The translations under genes and the position numbers were made by a program. DNA of 24,022 nt from a virus: positions 1 to 24,022 of IMG/VR virus record IMGVR_UViG_3300042466_001294, one strand, 5' to 3'. The notes beneath the pieces were generated by a model. The model saw only the letters and a program-made list of their open reading frames with translations, did not search any database and was not told the origin of the DNA. Of the stretch, positions 8,701 to 17,140 are shown in pieces. Position 1 is the first letter of the stretch. The number at the start of each line of letters is the position of its first letter.

Positions 8701-11700
8701 AAATGTAACCGGAGTATTAACAAATAACAATTATTCAATTACCGCATTATCAGCTGATAGTGGTAGTTTGAATTTGAAAGTAACATATAGAGATGGTAGA
8801 GGTAGTGATAGTACATTTACAAAATTAGTAACTTATTCGAAAGCAAAGGCTGGTGCACCTAATGTATTAGTAGCTGTATCCCCTTCGGCACAATCAATTG
8901 CTGCAAATTCAAGAACAAGTGGTTCAGCCACCCCAGCTTCAGTAACTGTAACTGCATTAGAAGCTGGTACAAGCAGATTTACATCAATAGGAACTCCTGT
9001 TTACACCAATGGATTAGCAGGTGATGTTTCATCTAATACAATAACATTTACATCCACCGCATCATCCATAGCAGGTTCTACTGCACAGGTAACAATACCT
9101 GTAAACTATACGGATAGTGAGGGAGTTACGGGAACAAAAAATGTTGTAGCTACTGTTTCCAAAGCATTAGCATCCGCACCATCGACTATTGTTTCTATTG
9201 AAAAAGATGGACAAACTATTACGAGAAGTAAAACTGGAACATATGGTACTCCATCTTCATTCAGAATAAATGTTTTAGAAGGGGCAAACTCATCATCTTA
9301 TGATAATACTGAGCCATTTGCGTCGTCCACTTTTAGAATTACAAATGTAACAAATGGTACATTAAACGCTACCGATTTAGATAAATATGCAACAATAACA
9401 CCATCTACACCATCATCCACTTCGGGATTAGTTGTAAGTATTACGGGGTCATATGTAGATTCTGAAGGAAGTACTACTACATTTTTAAAAACACATAATG
9501 TAAATGTTGCAACCGATGGAAGTGATGGTGCTACGGGTGCATCTGGACCTGGTATTGTTTTTAGAGGTCCTTGGAGTTCTACAATAACTTATTTTGATAC
9601 CGATGATTCCCCTGGCCGTAGAGATGCGGTATTATATAGTGGAACTTATTATGCAACAAAAACAAATGCAACCACAAACTTAAATAAACAACCAAATATT
9701 GAAACTACATTTTGGGAATCATTGGGAACTGATAGTTTCTTTGTAGCAGCTAAAATTATCATATCTGAAAATTCATTTGTACAAGAAACTTTAAATGTAG
9801 GTACAAATTCTTCCGGTAATGCAAATATAACATTAAGAGGTGGTACTGATAAACCATATATTTCAATAGCACAAGCAGTACAAGAATTTGGTACAAATGG
9901 AATTTATTTAGGTATAACCGGTTCAGTTGGCAATGCAGTTGTTAGTTTCCAAAGTGGTAGTAATTATTTCAAATATAATTCATCTGCAGCTGGTACTATT
10001 ACTGACCCCGTAATTAGTGTTGGTGGAAATATAGCAGCAACTTATATAACAGCAACTTCGGGAGCAATTGGTGGTTTTACAATTGGAAGTAATACAATGA
10101 CTGCCGGTAATTTATTATTAGATGCAGGTAATAATAGAATTTTAATTGGTAGTAATAATAATTTAGTTGCAATGAGTCCAACTGATGGATTTTATGCCGG
10201 AAGCGCGACTCCTACATTGGCTAATTTTAGAGTAAAAACTGATGGTATTATGACCGCAGTTGGAGCTAGTATAACAGGTACAATCACCGCCACCGGTGGT
10301 AACATTGGAGGTTGGGAAATTGGAGATGGTAGAATATTTAAAAGTAAAATTGAATTAAAAGCTACTTCTACGCAAGAATATATAAATGTCCAAGGTTCAA
10401 CCGAAGCTGGTTCAGCGGGTAACTATGTTAGAATTACACCAGATAGTTTGTCTAGTTTAACATTATCGGGAGCAGGAGATGGGGTCGCATCTACTGCCGC
10501 AGGTACTTCATTTACTAATTTAGGTACGGGTACTACATTAACCACATATTATGTTGGTAATAGTGGAGCAAGTACAACTTTAAGTACAGATGCTGGAAGT
10601 GTTAGTAATAGTACTAATAATGGAGCCGCTTATACTGGCACTGTATCTGTAAGATATAAATTAGCAGCTACATTTTCAGCTCAAAAACCTATTATGGGTG
10701 AAGGGAGTATTTTTGATAGGCCGACATTCCCATCTGCCCAAGCCGCGTATCAGGCATCTCAAGATAATCTAATTGGAATTAGTCCAACTATAAATGGAGC
10801 TAAACTACAATGGAATCAAGCGGTAAATGGAGTATTAGGGTATAATGATTCCGAATATTTCGTATTGAATGCAGTGGAGGGTACTCAAGTGACTGTTGCG
10901 ATAGTATATGGAGATTATAACGGTACAGAAACAATTTCATCTACTTTATATTATAATAATACAGCAATTGGTACTAATACTAAAACTTTAACTCTTACAG
11001 GAGCAAACACTGAAGTAAGTGAAATTGTTAGTATGGCGGGTTCATTTACTCAAGTAAATGGTGCAGACTTTAAAGTTACTTCAACAAGAACAAATGGAGG
11101 TTTTAATATATATAGGATAGCTATAACATGGGAATTAGGAAAATGGTTCGAACCTGATTTTAATAAACCATTTTATAGTTGGTTTCCAGCAGAAGATACG
11201 GGTGGATTTGAATTTGCATCTGAAACAACAGCATATGTAGCACCTACTGCATTAGCTGCAGGTTCATTGAGTAGATTCTTAGAAATTACACCATCTGGAT
11301 TACAAGCTGTATTTAATTCCGCAAAAAATTACTTTAGAGTGGATTATGTTGGTGGAAACGACCCATCTACTTCAAATTTTAATATAAATTCAGCAGGATA
11401 TTGGAAACATACTGGAGAAATGCATTCAACTGGTGATATCATAGGCTTTACAACCGCAGGTGCATCAGATGAAAGATTAAAAGATACTATTGAAAATATA
11501 ACTGAAGAGGATTATTTGAAATTGAAAGAATTAGTTCCTGTAACTTATTCTTGGAAAAGTGATAATGAAAAAGAAAAACATTATGGCTTAATAGCTCAGC
11601 AAGTCGATAAGGTATTTCCAGAATTAACTCGTAAGAAATTATTTGGAGAATATATGACGATTAATTATATTGGATTAATACCTATATTAGTTGGTATGAT

Positions 11701-11758
11701 ACAAAAGCAAAATAGTAGAATATCAGAATTAGAAAGAAGATTAAATAGTTCCAAATAA
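5738..11758 (+). CDS. Giant tail fibre with C-terminal S74 chaperone
   Basis: A 2006-residue fibre, likely trimeric and receptor-binding. The N-terminal ~160 residues look like a virion-attachment domain. The rest is Ser/Thr/Gly-rich beta structure with recognisable islands. Collagen-like Gly-X-Y runs lie at 680-692 and 1261-1271. Tandem Ig-like repeats (~107 residues) sit around 1034-1255. A module at 1277-1328 (GPW ... YSGTYYATK ... FWESLG) resembles CBM5/12-type carbohydrate-binding domains. Two GAIGGFTIG/GNIGGWEIG repeats lie at about 1442 and 1521. The end is a peptidase S74 intramolecular chaperone: the SDERLK motif at 1910-1915 supplies the Ser/Lys pair, with predicted self-cleavage before Ser1910, and GLIAQQV and a terminal helix follow. 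The ATG at 5738 follows an A/T-rich leader. The stop overlaps the next start (TAATG), so expression is coupled. Confidence 0.88.
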   Translation: MALLKKTLFDEKLETYNVLVEDTAPFSNYFKITELSDVFTGGKNAFLIQGSPELVADSLIKIQIKDSQGNTIYNEPGEGIPEYYEGTSKVVAVYIYPDTSFGPCTITILGELKEYYSNNGVLNPVPGNWEGTYNVRWQKQINVNPLLQNTSKIRFYRRPKVAIEETILPIYNRSVNRKTISGSVDGVSINPLAGANFKTFKGDTLYELRISGSSFSSSMEGETITITNLNQSYSTTIKDVITSNKANATIPYYETSSVTSPQIIKNFSSASFSLAYNESVTLTNSSVSSSFAKIKLTDLEAFSGDVNRLRIYASRKADIGNYTLLEDIQLESNELLQTDEYSGSVNIRTGVFSSQNIVNEFWVYKDYDSSTNYTATLNNTDLVSSVKLLDDGIQNTSDYPQRIFYYSSSLDLLKNTEYQLDFTPILSSSLYGNNIIEIYGSGSAFVNLGSNIGLGKNIGKLVTNSQFIRYDKQQVNFKTDADGTGTIVFAVYQGNWQLSNISLRATQETNFSPNEITLNVAVPTKVKNDTFDFKFEFYDINNNYVPVSLNQEFTFTGGNDLVVRKSITVTPDGNLFSFSGSGESIGVSSINFDITKVGLTGSTIFYSSAFDENGDYIQPAVYGSQPFYPGLLTNVTSGSATLTVSNFTGSLTTPKVTRILYTASCEDVQDLINIYRVDQGANGQDGRDGSDGATFILVANKNQFVYDPDNHFEPAQSNDFIDIKLSSNIVSGSLTITSGSFLPKLQKLSTTQVGFYTESVYRIYSGNDEEDVAMLGTNAASWSYYTPTNLLHKGTYLFSQNGFSSSVQLEGILKGDKSKNLNATSNANQFFYKMTDVSLSPSGQSITIDVKRNNLGSTTNAITVTSGSGKPVLTVGSNNGTTGVQSYSIDGSNYPYSAGATTYTFFAEDLNFDGYTDTITITPVIAESQIAVNVSNENTTFPAYSGGNVFGGFLASSGSISVKVGSEDIAYASTIANNRFSASISSSTNVTGVLTNNNYSITALSADSGSLNLKVTYRDGRGSDSTFTKLVTYSKAKAGAPNVLVAVSPSAQSIAANSRTSGSATPASVTVTALEAGTSRFTSIGTPVYTNGLAGDVSSNTITFTSTASSIAGSTAQVTIPVNYTDSEGVTGTKNVVATVSKALASAPSTIVSIEKDGQTITRSKTGTYGTPSSFRINVLEGANSSSYDNTEPFASSTFRITNVTNGTLNATDLDKYATITPSTPSSTSGLVVSITGSYVDSEGSTTTFLKTHNVNVATDGSDGATGASGPGIVFRGPWSSTITYFDTDDSPGRRDAVLYSGTYYATKTNATTNLNKQPNIETTFWESLGTDSFFVAAKIIISENSFVQETLNVGTNSSGNANITLRGGTDKPYISIAQAVQEFGTNGIYLGITGSVGNAVVSFQSGSNYFKYNSSAAGTITDPVISVGGNIAATYITATSGAIGGFTIGSNTMTAGNLLLDAGNNRILIGSNNNLVAMSPTDGFYAGSATPTLANFRVKTDGIMTAVGASITGTITATGGNIGGWEIGDGRIFKSKIELKATSTQEYINVQGSTEAGSAGNYVRITPDSLSSLTLSGAGDGVASTAAGTSFTNLGTGTTLTTYYVGNSGASTTLSTDAGSVSNSTNNGAAYTGTVSVRYKLAATFSAQKPIMGEGSIFDRPTFPSAQAAYQASQDNLIGISPTINGAKLQWNQAVNGVLGYNDSEYFVLNAVEGTQVTVAIVYGDYNGTETISSTLYYNNTAIGTNTKTLTLTGANTEVSEIVSMAGSFTQVNGADFKVTSTRTNGGFNIYRIAITWELGKWFEPDFNKPFYSWFPAEDTGGFEFASETTAYVAPTALAAGSLSRFLEITPSGLQAVFNSAKNYFRVDYVGGNDPSTSNFNINSAGYWKHTGEMHSTGDIIGFTTAGASDERLKDTIENITEEDYLKLKELVPVTYSWKSDNEKEKHYGLIAQQVDKVFPELTRKKLFGEYMTINYIGLIPILVGMIQKQNSRISELERRLNSSK
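8837..9520 (+). repeat. Tandem ~107-residue Ig-like repeats in tail fibre
   Basis: At the protein level SKAKAGAPNVLV (from residue 1034) recurs as SKALASAPSTIV (from 1141), exactly 107 residues later. Each is followed by a QSI/QTI strand, and each unit is preceded or closed by Y-x-D-x-x-G strands: YRDGRG near 1020, YTDSEG near 1128 and YVDSEG near 1241. The third copy ends by running into the collagen-like segment at 1261. Sequence divergence between copies shows these are old modules and not a recent duplication. Confidence 0.65.
11465..11755 (+). other. S74 self-cleaving chaperone domain (residues 1910-2006)
   Basis: These 97 codons encode the predicted released C-terminal domain of the tail fibre. 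By analogy with phage endosialidase fibres, the domain guides trimer folding and then cuts itself off before the Ser of the SD-x-RLK motif (Ser1910, with Lys1915 as partner). The GLIAQQVDKVFPEL motif typical of the family is present and the domain ends in a long charged helix. Cleavage itself is inferred. Confidence 0.85.
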
Positions 11759-14700
11759 TGGCTTCAAACATTAAATTAAAAAATTTAGCCAGAAGTGCAG
11801 GTAAAACAGTTGATGCAAGTGGAAATCCAATAGCAGCAGCTTCCGGTTCTGATATGGCTAATATTTTTTTAACAGGCGATGTAAATCAAACTGTTTATAG
11901 ACATGTTCCTGATACCATTGGTTCTATTAGTGGAACAAGCCCAAGACCAATTGGAGACCAATATCAATTTTACGAATTCGATGGTGTGGTTCCTGGCATT
12001 GCTTTTACATCAATAAGTACTATATCAGATAATACCAATGTAAATATAGGTAGACAGATAACTTTTACATTTACTACAACTGGGGTGATATCTACAAATT
12101 ATAATGTTAAATTATATGGATATGATGCTAATCAACAAAATGAAGTTCTTTTAGACACTTATGGTGGGTATGGTGACAATGTAACAAATGAATCAAAAAC
12201 ATTTACGGGAACATTATTTCCAAATCAAATAAATTTCTTTAAATTATTATTAACAACCACAAGCGGACCTACTAGATTTGGAGAAGATATTACATCAATT
12301 TATATCTATCCAATAGATTTAACAATATCATCGGTAGTAACATCGCCAATATTTACAGGCGCAGGTACTCACAACTACACAACAGGTTCAGTTGGATTTA
12401 CTGTTAATGTTAATGGCGGAGTTCCTCCATATTATTATAATTTTAATGGAGCAGGATTTGGAGTTGCCGATGCAAATACTGCTACTTTTAATAATTCTAC
12501 AACTACTACGGATGATGCATATGATATTGTAGTTAAAGATTCACATACACCAACATTTGATACAGCTACAACTAGAGCAACAACATTCAGACCTCCAATT
12601 AGAGTTTCTTCTATTTCTACAAATTCTTCACCAGAACCATATGTTGATTATACAATAACACCAACTATTGCAAATAATACGGATGGCCTTCCATTAGTGT
12701 ATGCATGGGCTTTAGATGGTACTACACCTTCTACGAGTACCACATCGGCTCCTACTGTATTTTATACATCGTTAGGTGCAAAAACACACAGAGTTGATAT
12801 AACTAATTCTACGAATAGTAGTATACGACATAATAATACTACGGCAGTTACCGTAGCTATGATAGCACCTGGATTTACATCCGTTGAATATACTCCAAGT
12901 AGTGAAACTTTTTCTATATCATTAAATGTATCATCATTAGGAACTGCTAGAAGTGGTACTACAAGAAAGTTTGATATAGAATATAGAGTAAAAGATAGTG
13001 GAGGTACTTATGGTAGTTGGACATCTATAACATCAGATAGTACATCAACATCTACTTCTGTATCTATTAGTGGAAAAACAAATACTACACAAGTTGTACA
13101 AGCTAAAGCTAGAACACGAAGAACTAATGGTATAACTGAATTTATTTCTTCCTATGCTGAATCAACTGAAGTAACTATTCCACAAAAGGGAATAGTAAAT
13201 ATGAATAACCAAACCAGTTTATTAACAGGTGGAGATAGAAGTTTTGATGGTAGTGTTACAATTGGTGGAGTGGCTGATACGGGGTATAATACACCAACAA
13301 TAACAGCAGTTACTACGGATGGTACTGTTACCGCTAGTATTAGTAAACCATCTTCTAATATCGTTAGAGTAGTTGTTAATAATCCATGTACAAGTGTAAA
13401 TGATGGAACTGCTAGCCATGTTATATCTTTAAAAGATGGTAATGGTTATAATCTAACTAAATCTTTTACAACTCAATATAAGATAAATACTACATCAATA
13501 AATTTAACTACTACTTGGGGAAATGAAAGATATTATAATGGAGCCGCAAATGCAATCGCAAATAGCTTAGCACAATACTCATTTACATTAAATTCATTTG
13601 CTTATAAAGTTGGAGCTGGTTCATATAGTACACTAAATAGTGGAAATATGTCAAGTAGTTATTCACATACTTATACTGCACCCACTTCAGACCAGACTTG
13701 GACTTATAGAATTGTTGCTAGTGGGGGAACATATACGACATCGGATACAGCAGAAACTTCTTTGACCGTATATGGATATCCTGGACAATCTTATGGTTAT
13801 TCGGTTGCAGGTGTTCCATCATCTGGTACATTATCTCAAGTGGGTAGTGTTGTAGCAAGAGTAAGTAGAAGTAGTGGTAATTTCGCAAAAATATCAGTAG
13901 ATAGTTATTATGTAACTAGACCTACGGGAACAAATGTATCACCTGCTGGTAAATCGGAAGCAAGTATCACCGATTCAGCAACTAGCTTTGATTCAGCTAC
14001 ATTTTCATTATACGATTCGGCAGAATGTGGTAATAATGTAACGGGTATAGCAACTTTAATGGCTTATTTAAAATATGAAATCGATGCATCGAGATATTAT
14101 TTACATCAACTAATATCTTCAGGTGTATCTGTTTTAAATGAACCACCAAGCCTAACCTCTACATTAATTAGTGGTATTACAAGTGATTATGCAATTAGAG
14201 GAAATATTATAACACACGAGATTTCATATTCTTCATATGGTCCTCCAATAGCAGGTTATTACGATTTTAATGGTACATTTTATGATAATTCTGCGTACGC
14301 ATATCTTTCTCAAAATACAAATCCATCGAGTTTTTCAGGTATAACAGTCAATGATGAAAATTCACCAGAGTCACCTTCAATTGGATATTACCGAATAGCT
14401 ACCGATGGGACATTTTGTAGAAAGACTAGAAATTTATCATTTGAATACACACCAACTTCAGGCCAGGTAGGTACTAATATAACATTAAATTATTATGCGA
14501 GAGAATACCAAATAGATGAAATAGAAATTGATGAAGGTGATGGAAGAGGTGGAAGTCTTTTTACTTATTTATATGATTATTATTTTGATGGAAGTGAAGC
14601 AACTTTAACTTCTACAAAAACATATAGCGTTAGAGGAAGAAGATTAGGTACTAGTGGTAATTCTTGGAGTATTACAATTTATGTAAACAAAGGATATAGT

Positions 14701-16680
14701 GATTTACAATTTGGATTGGGTAGTGGTACATTAACAGGACCAGATGGAGCTATTGATTATTACAATGGAAATTTAGATGCTTTAACATATGTTTATCAAA
14801 GATATAATGGAAGTAGTTGGGTAGATATCGCTGGTTCATCTTACGATCCAGGTACATTCGGAACTACTTTAGTTAGAGTTAAATTTACAGATACATGGGG
14901 TAATACATTTGAATCAGCTCAGCAAAGTGCAACTACTTCGGATTTAGATTATACATTTAATGTAACTAATGAAGGCGGCCAGCCTACTGTATATGCTTAT
15001 GTTGGTTCTGGTCAATCTAGTGCACCTGTTATATTAACTCCAGGATTTACCAATAACAGAGCCATATGGTCAACTGGAACAAATATCAGTATTGATAATA
15101 TGACTGTAAATGATTATGTTATAGTATATGAACATAATGTATCAGGTATGGATGAGAGAGGAACATATTCTAATTTTCCAGGTGCATATACTACCATAGG
15201 TGTATCTGTTACAGCAGGTAGTACTCCCACATATGGAATGTTTAGAACATTTACTTATACACTTAGTACTAATCAACAAGTAATAGCAACTAGAGATTAT
15301 AGTGGAAGTCCTTATGCAAACGCAACTGGCACAGATATATTAGGTATTAAATCATTTCAAATGTTTAATTCTGGAGATAGTTCAGGAAACGCTACTTTAT
15401 TTGGTACAGGTGGTATTAGTGGTAACTTTAGATTGATGGCATTACTAAGAGCACCATCAGTATATGATGCAACTGCTACATATACATTACATGGACAAAA
15501 AGCTTCAAACAATACACAGCAAGGTACAGACTATTATGTAGTGTTAAAGACAAGGGGTGTTCAAAATGTTGTTAATATATTAACTCAAACGGGTTTGTGT
15601 GGAGGAATATATGTTGAATATAGAACAGGCCAGCTTGATACTGCCACTACTTTAGAAATACAAGAAAGTACGGATAATTCAACATTTACTAATAATGCTG
15701 TATATTCAAGCATCGCATCTAATACTACATATAATGCATTTATAACCGTAACAGGTAATGCTATACGCTATTATAGAGCAAGATTGTTAAATAGTAGTGG
15801 TGGTGTAATATCTACTGGAACAACTTATTCATACACAAACTATGCAGCTGGAGCAGCTGGAAATTATAGTTTTTTAAATATACCAGGAGTTTGTACTTCG
15901 TTTACATATAGAGTCGATAGACCTTCTGGTGGTAATTCTAATAATAATGCATATTTTGCTATTTCGTGGGCAACTGCTGATGAATATGGAACTGTTGGTG
16001 CAGAAATCACATCAGCTACTGGCAAAGCATATAATACGAATCATGTACAAAGTCTTTCTGGATTCCCATGCGATACACCAATACAAGTTACTATAACACC
16101 ATATTCTGCAACAGGATGCGATGGAACATCTGATACTAGTTTTGAAACTTCACATAAATCAGATGCGATAAATGAATTTTGTGGATGTGCGGGTGGTGGC
16201 GGATGTTTGGTATATGGTACTAAAGTTTTAATGTATGATGGTTCTTTAAAAAATGTTGAAGATTTGATTATAGGAGATATTGTTAAAAGTATAGCAATAA
16301 GTGGATTAAATCCTAATATAGAATTAAATTGGATAGATTGGTTAACAAATGATTTTCAATATGAAGATGGTTTATCAATAATAATGAGTATTGATGATAA
16401 TTCATTCTCTCAATATTATGTATTTAATAATTTATTGAAGGCAACATATGAGCATCCTATATTTATAAAAAGAGATAATGTGTGTATGTTTCAAATGGCT
16501 GAAAATTTGGTAATAGGTGATTATTTTTTTAATTCTAATAATGAATTTGAAATTATTTCATCAATTGATATAATAGATGAACCAATTCAAACAATTAATA
16601 TTAATATTGAAGAAAATGATGTCTACTTTGCAGATGGAATTTTAGTACATAACGCAGCACGACCAAAAGACGAAGCTTAA
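11758..16680 (+). CDS. Giant beta-rich adhesin with C-terminal Hint domain
   Basis: A 1640-residue virion adhesin candidate directly downstream of the tail fibre, overlapping its stop by one base. It has no signal peptide. The bulk is a Ser/Thr/Tyr/Asn-rich chain that looks like many small beta-sandwich (Ig, PKD or fibronectin-III-like) domains, for example around residues 370-480 with WxSITS and QAKARTR strands. Cys is rare until the last 170 residues, where a Gly/Cys segment (CGCAGGGG) leads into a Hint domain from Cys1483 to Asn1632. Only eight residues follow that Asn. The arrangement implies self-cleavage that trims the adhesin or attaches it to something. The next genes encode a Hint-like relative and a glycosyltransferase, which fits a maturation module. 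Tail or fibre location is inferred from the neighbourhood; receptor specificity cannot be read from the sequence. Confidence 0.8.
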   Translation: MASNIKLKNLARSAGKTVDASGNPIAAASGSDMANIFLTGDVNQTVYRHVPDTIGSISGTSPRPIGDQYQFYEFDGVVPGIAFTSISTISDNTNVNIGRQITFTFTTTGVISTNYNVKLYGYDANQQNEVLLDTYGGYGDNVTNESKTFTGTLFPNQINFFKLLLTTTSGPTRFGEDITSIYIYPIDLTISSVVTSPIFTGAGTHNYTTGSVGFTVNVNGGVPPYYYNFNGAGFGVADANTATFNNSTTTTDDAYDIVVKDSHTPTFDTATTRATTFRPPIRVSSISTNSSPEPYVDYTITPTIANNTDGLPLVYAWALDGTTPSTSTTSAPTVFYTSLGAKTHRVDITNSTNSSIRHNNTTAVTVAMIAPGFTSVEYTPSSETFSISLNVSSLGTARSGTTRKFDIEYRVKDSGGTYGSWTSITSDSTSTSTSVSISGKTNTTQVVQAKARTRRTNGITEFISSYAESTEVTIPQKGIVNMNNQTSLLTGGDRSFDGSVTIGGVADTGYNTPTITAVTTDGTVTASISKPSSNIVRVVVNNPCTSVNDGTASHVISLKDGNGYNLTKSFTTQYKINTTSINLTTTWGNERYYNGAANAIANSLAQYSFTLNSFAYKVGAGSYSTLNSGNMSSSYSHTYTAPTSDQTWTYRIVASGGTYTTSDTAETSLTVYGYPGQSYGYSVAGVPSSGTLSQVGSVVARVSRSSGNFAKISVDSYYVTRPTGTNVSPAGKSEASITDSATSFDSATFSLYDSAECGNNVTGIATLMAYLKYEIDASRYYLHQLISSGVSVLNEPPSLTSTLISGITSDYAIRGNIITHEISYSSYGPPIAGYYDFNGTFYDNSAYAYLSQNTNPSSFSGITVNDENSPESPSIGYYRIATDGTFCRKTRNLSFEYTPTSGQVGTNITLNYYAREYQIDEIEIDEGDGRGGSLFTYLYDYYFDGSEATLTSTKTYSVRGRRLGTSGNSWSITIYVNKGYSDLQFGLGSGTLTGPDGAIDYYNGNLDALTYVYQRYNGSSWVDIAGSSYDPGTFGTTLVRVKFTDTWGNTFESAQQSATTSDLDYTFNVTNEGGQPTVYAYVGSGQSSAPVILTPGFTNNRAIWSTGTNISIDNMTVNDYVIVYEHNVSGMDERGTYSNFPGAYTTIGVSVTAGSTPTYGMFRTFTYTLSTNQQVIATRDYSGSPYANATGTDILGIKSFQMFNSGDSSGNATLFGTGGISGNFRLMALLRAPSVYDATATYTLHGQKASNNTQQGTDYYVVLKTRGVQNVVNILTQTGLCGGIYVEYRTGQLDTATTLEIQESTDNSTFTNNAVYSSIASNTTYNAFITVTGNAIRYYRARLLNSSGGVISTGTTYSYTNYAAGAAGNYSFLNIPGVCTSFTYRVDRPSGGNSNNNAYFAISWATADEYGTVGAEITSATGKAYNTNHVQSLSGFPCDTPIQVTITPYSATGCDGTSDTSFETSHKSDAINEFCGCAGGGGCLVYGTKVLMYDGSLKNVEDLIIGDIVKSIAISGLNPNIELNWIDWLTNDFQYEDGLSIIMSIDDNSFSQYYVFNNLLKATYEHPIFIKRDNVCMFQMAENLVIGDYFFNSNNEFEIISSIDIIDEPIQTININIEENDVYFADGILVHNAARPKDEA
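16204..16653 (+). other. Hint (bacterial intein-like) autoprocessing domain
   Basis: Residues 1483-1632 of the adhesin carry the intein/Hedgehog motifs in order. Block A is CLVYGTKVLMYDGS with Cys1483, followed by VEDLIIGDIV. Block B is TYEH with Thr1563 and His1566. The C-terminal block is VYFADGILVHN with His1631 and Asn1632. The 150-residue length leaves no room for a homing endonuclease. The residue after Asn1632 is Ala, not Cys, Ser or Thr, so normal protein splicing is not expected and cleavage is, as in bacterial intein-like (BIL) domains. Confidence 0.85.
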
Positions 16681-16681
16681 A

Positions 16682-17125
16682 ATGGATATTACAAATATAC
16701 TTAGCTATAATAATTTAAGAATTTCTATATTAGATATAGCTTCTAATAATTCTATTAGTGGTTGGTCTTTAAATAAAAAGAAATATACTACTGAAAAAAT
16801 TATATCATGTACTCCAACTAAAGTAGATACATACTATATTGTAAACGGAATAAGATTTCATATAAATGCAGAAGTTTTAATTAAAGTAGATGGTGAAATA
16901 AAAAATATGTTTCTTAAAAATTTATACGAAGATTTTGTAAATAATAAAGTTGTATCAATTTTAAATTACAAATTAGAAGATGTATTAATTACCGATTTTA
17001 TATTTGAAGAAAGAGCTAGTGTTAGAAATAGATGTATGTTTTTAAGTGTAAATGTATATGGAAATACTATTTATCTACCATATTCAGAATATTCCATACT
17101 TATAAGAGGAGCATTATTTGTATAA
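16682..17125 (+). CDS. Degenerate Hint-like protein, predicted inactive
   Basis: A 147-residue protein starting 1 base after the adhesin stop. I read it as a stand-alone relative of the preceding Hint domain. YYIVNGIRFHINAEVLIK (51-68) lines up with YYVFNNLLKATYEHPIFIK of the adhesin, followed in both by a hydrophobic stretch where Hint domains have L-x-x-GD. NTIYLPYSEYSILIRGA (128-144) lines up with the DVYFADGILVHNA end. Every catalytic position is lost: there is no Cys at the N-terminal junction, the TxxH is INAE, and the terminal His-Asn is Arg-Gly. Without catalysis it may chaperone, inhibit or structurally partner the active domain, or be a minor tail protein. No signal peptide or membrane helix is seen. 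The alignment was made by eye and is suggestive, not proven; alternatively it is an unrelated small beta protein. Confidence 0.6.
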   Translation: MDITNILSYNNLRISILDIASNNSISGWSLNKKKYTTEKIISCTPTKVDTYYIVNGIRFHINAEVLIKVDGEIKNMFLKNLYEDFVNNKVVSILNYKLEDVLITDFIFEERASVRNRCMFLSVNVYGNTIYLPYSEYSILIRGALFV

Positions 17126-17140
17126 GTTATTTAAATTGTT

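Noticed and set aside
13222-13419. Minus-strand frame inside the adhesin gene
   Set aside because: It is low-complexity (Ser/Thr/Ile/Cys-rich) and lies opposite a clearly coding repeat-rich region with no leader of its own; a shadow frame.
16204-16680. A complete protein-splicing intein in the 1640-aa adhesin
   Set aside because: The residue after the terminal His-Asn is Ala, not Cys/Ser/Thr, and only eight residues remain as a C-extein, so a cleavage-type Hint domain is the better reading.
16654-17125. Frameshift joining the adhesin and the 147-aa protein into one gene
   Set aside because: The adhesin ends in a complete Hint domain and a proper stop, and the next gene has its own ATG and a full-length Hint-like layout, so they are separate genes.
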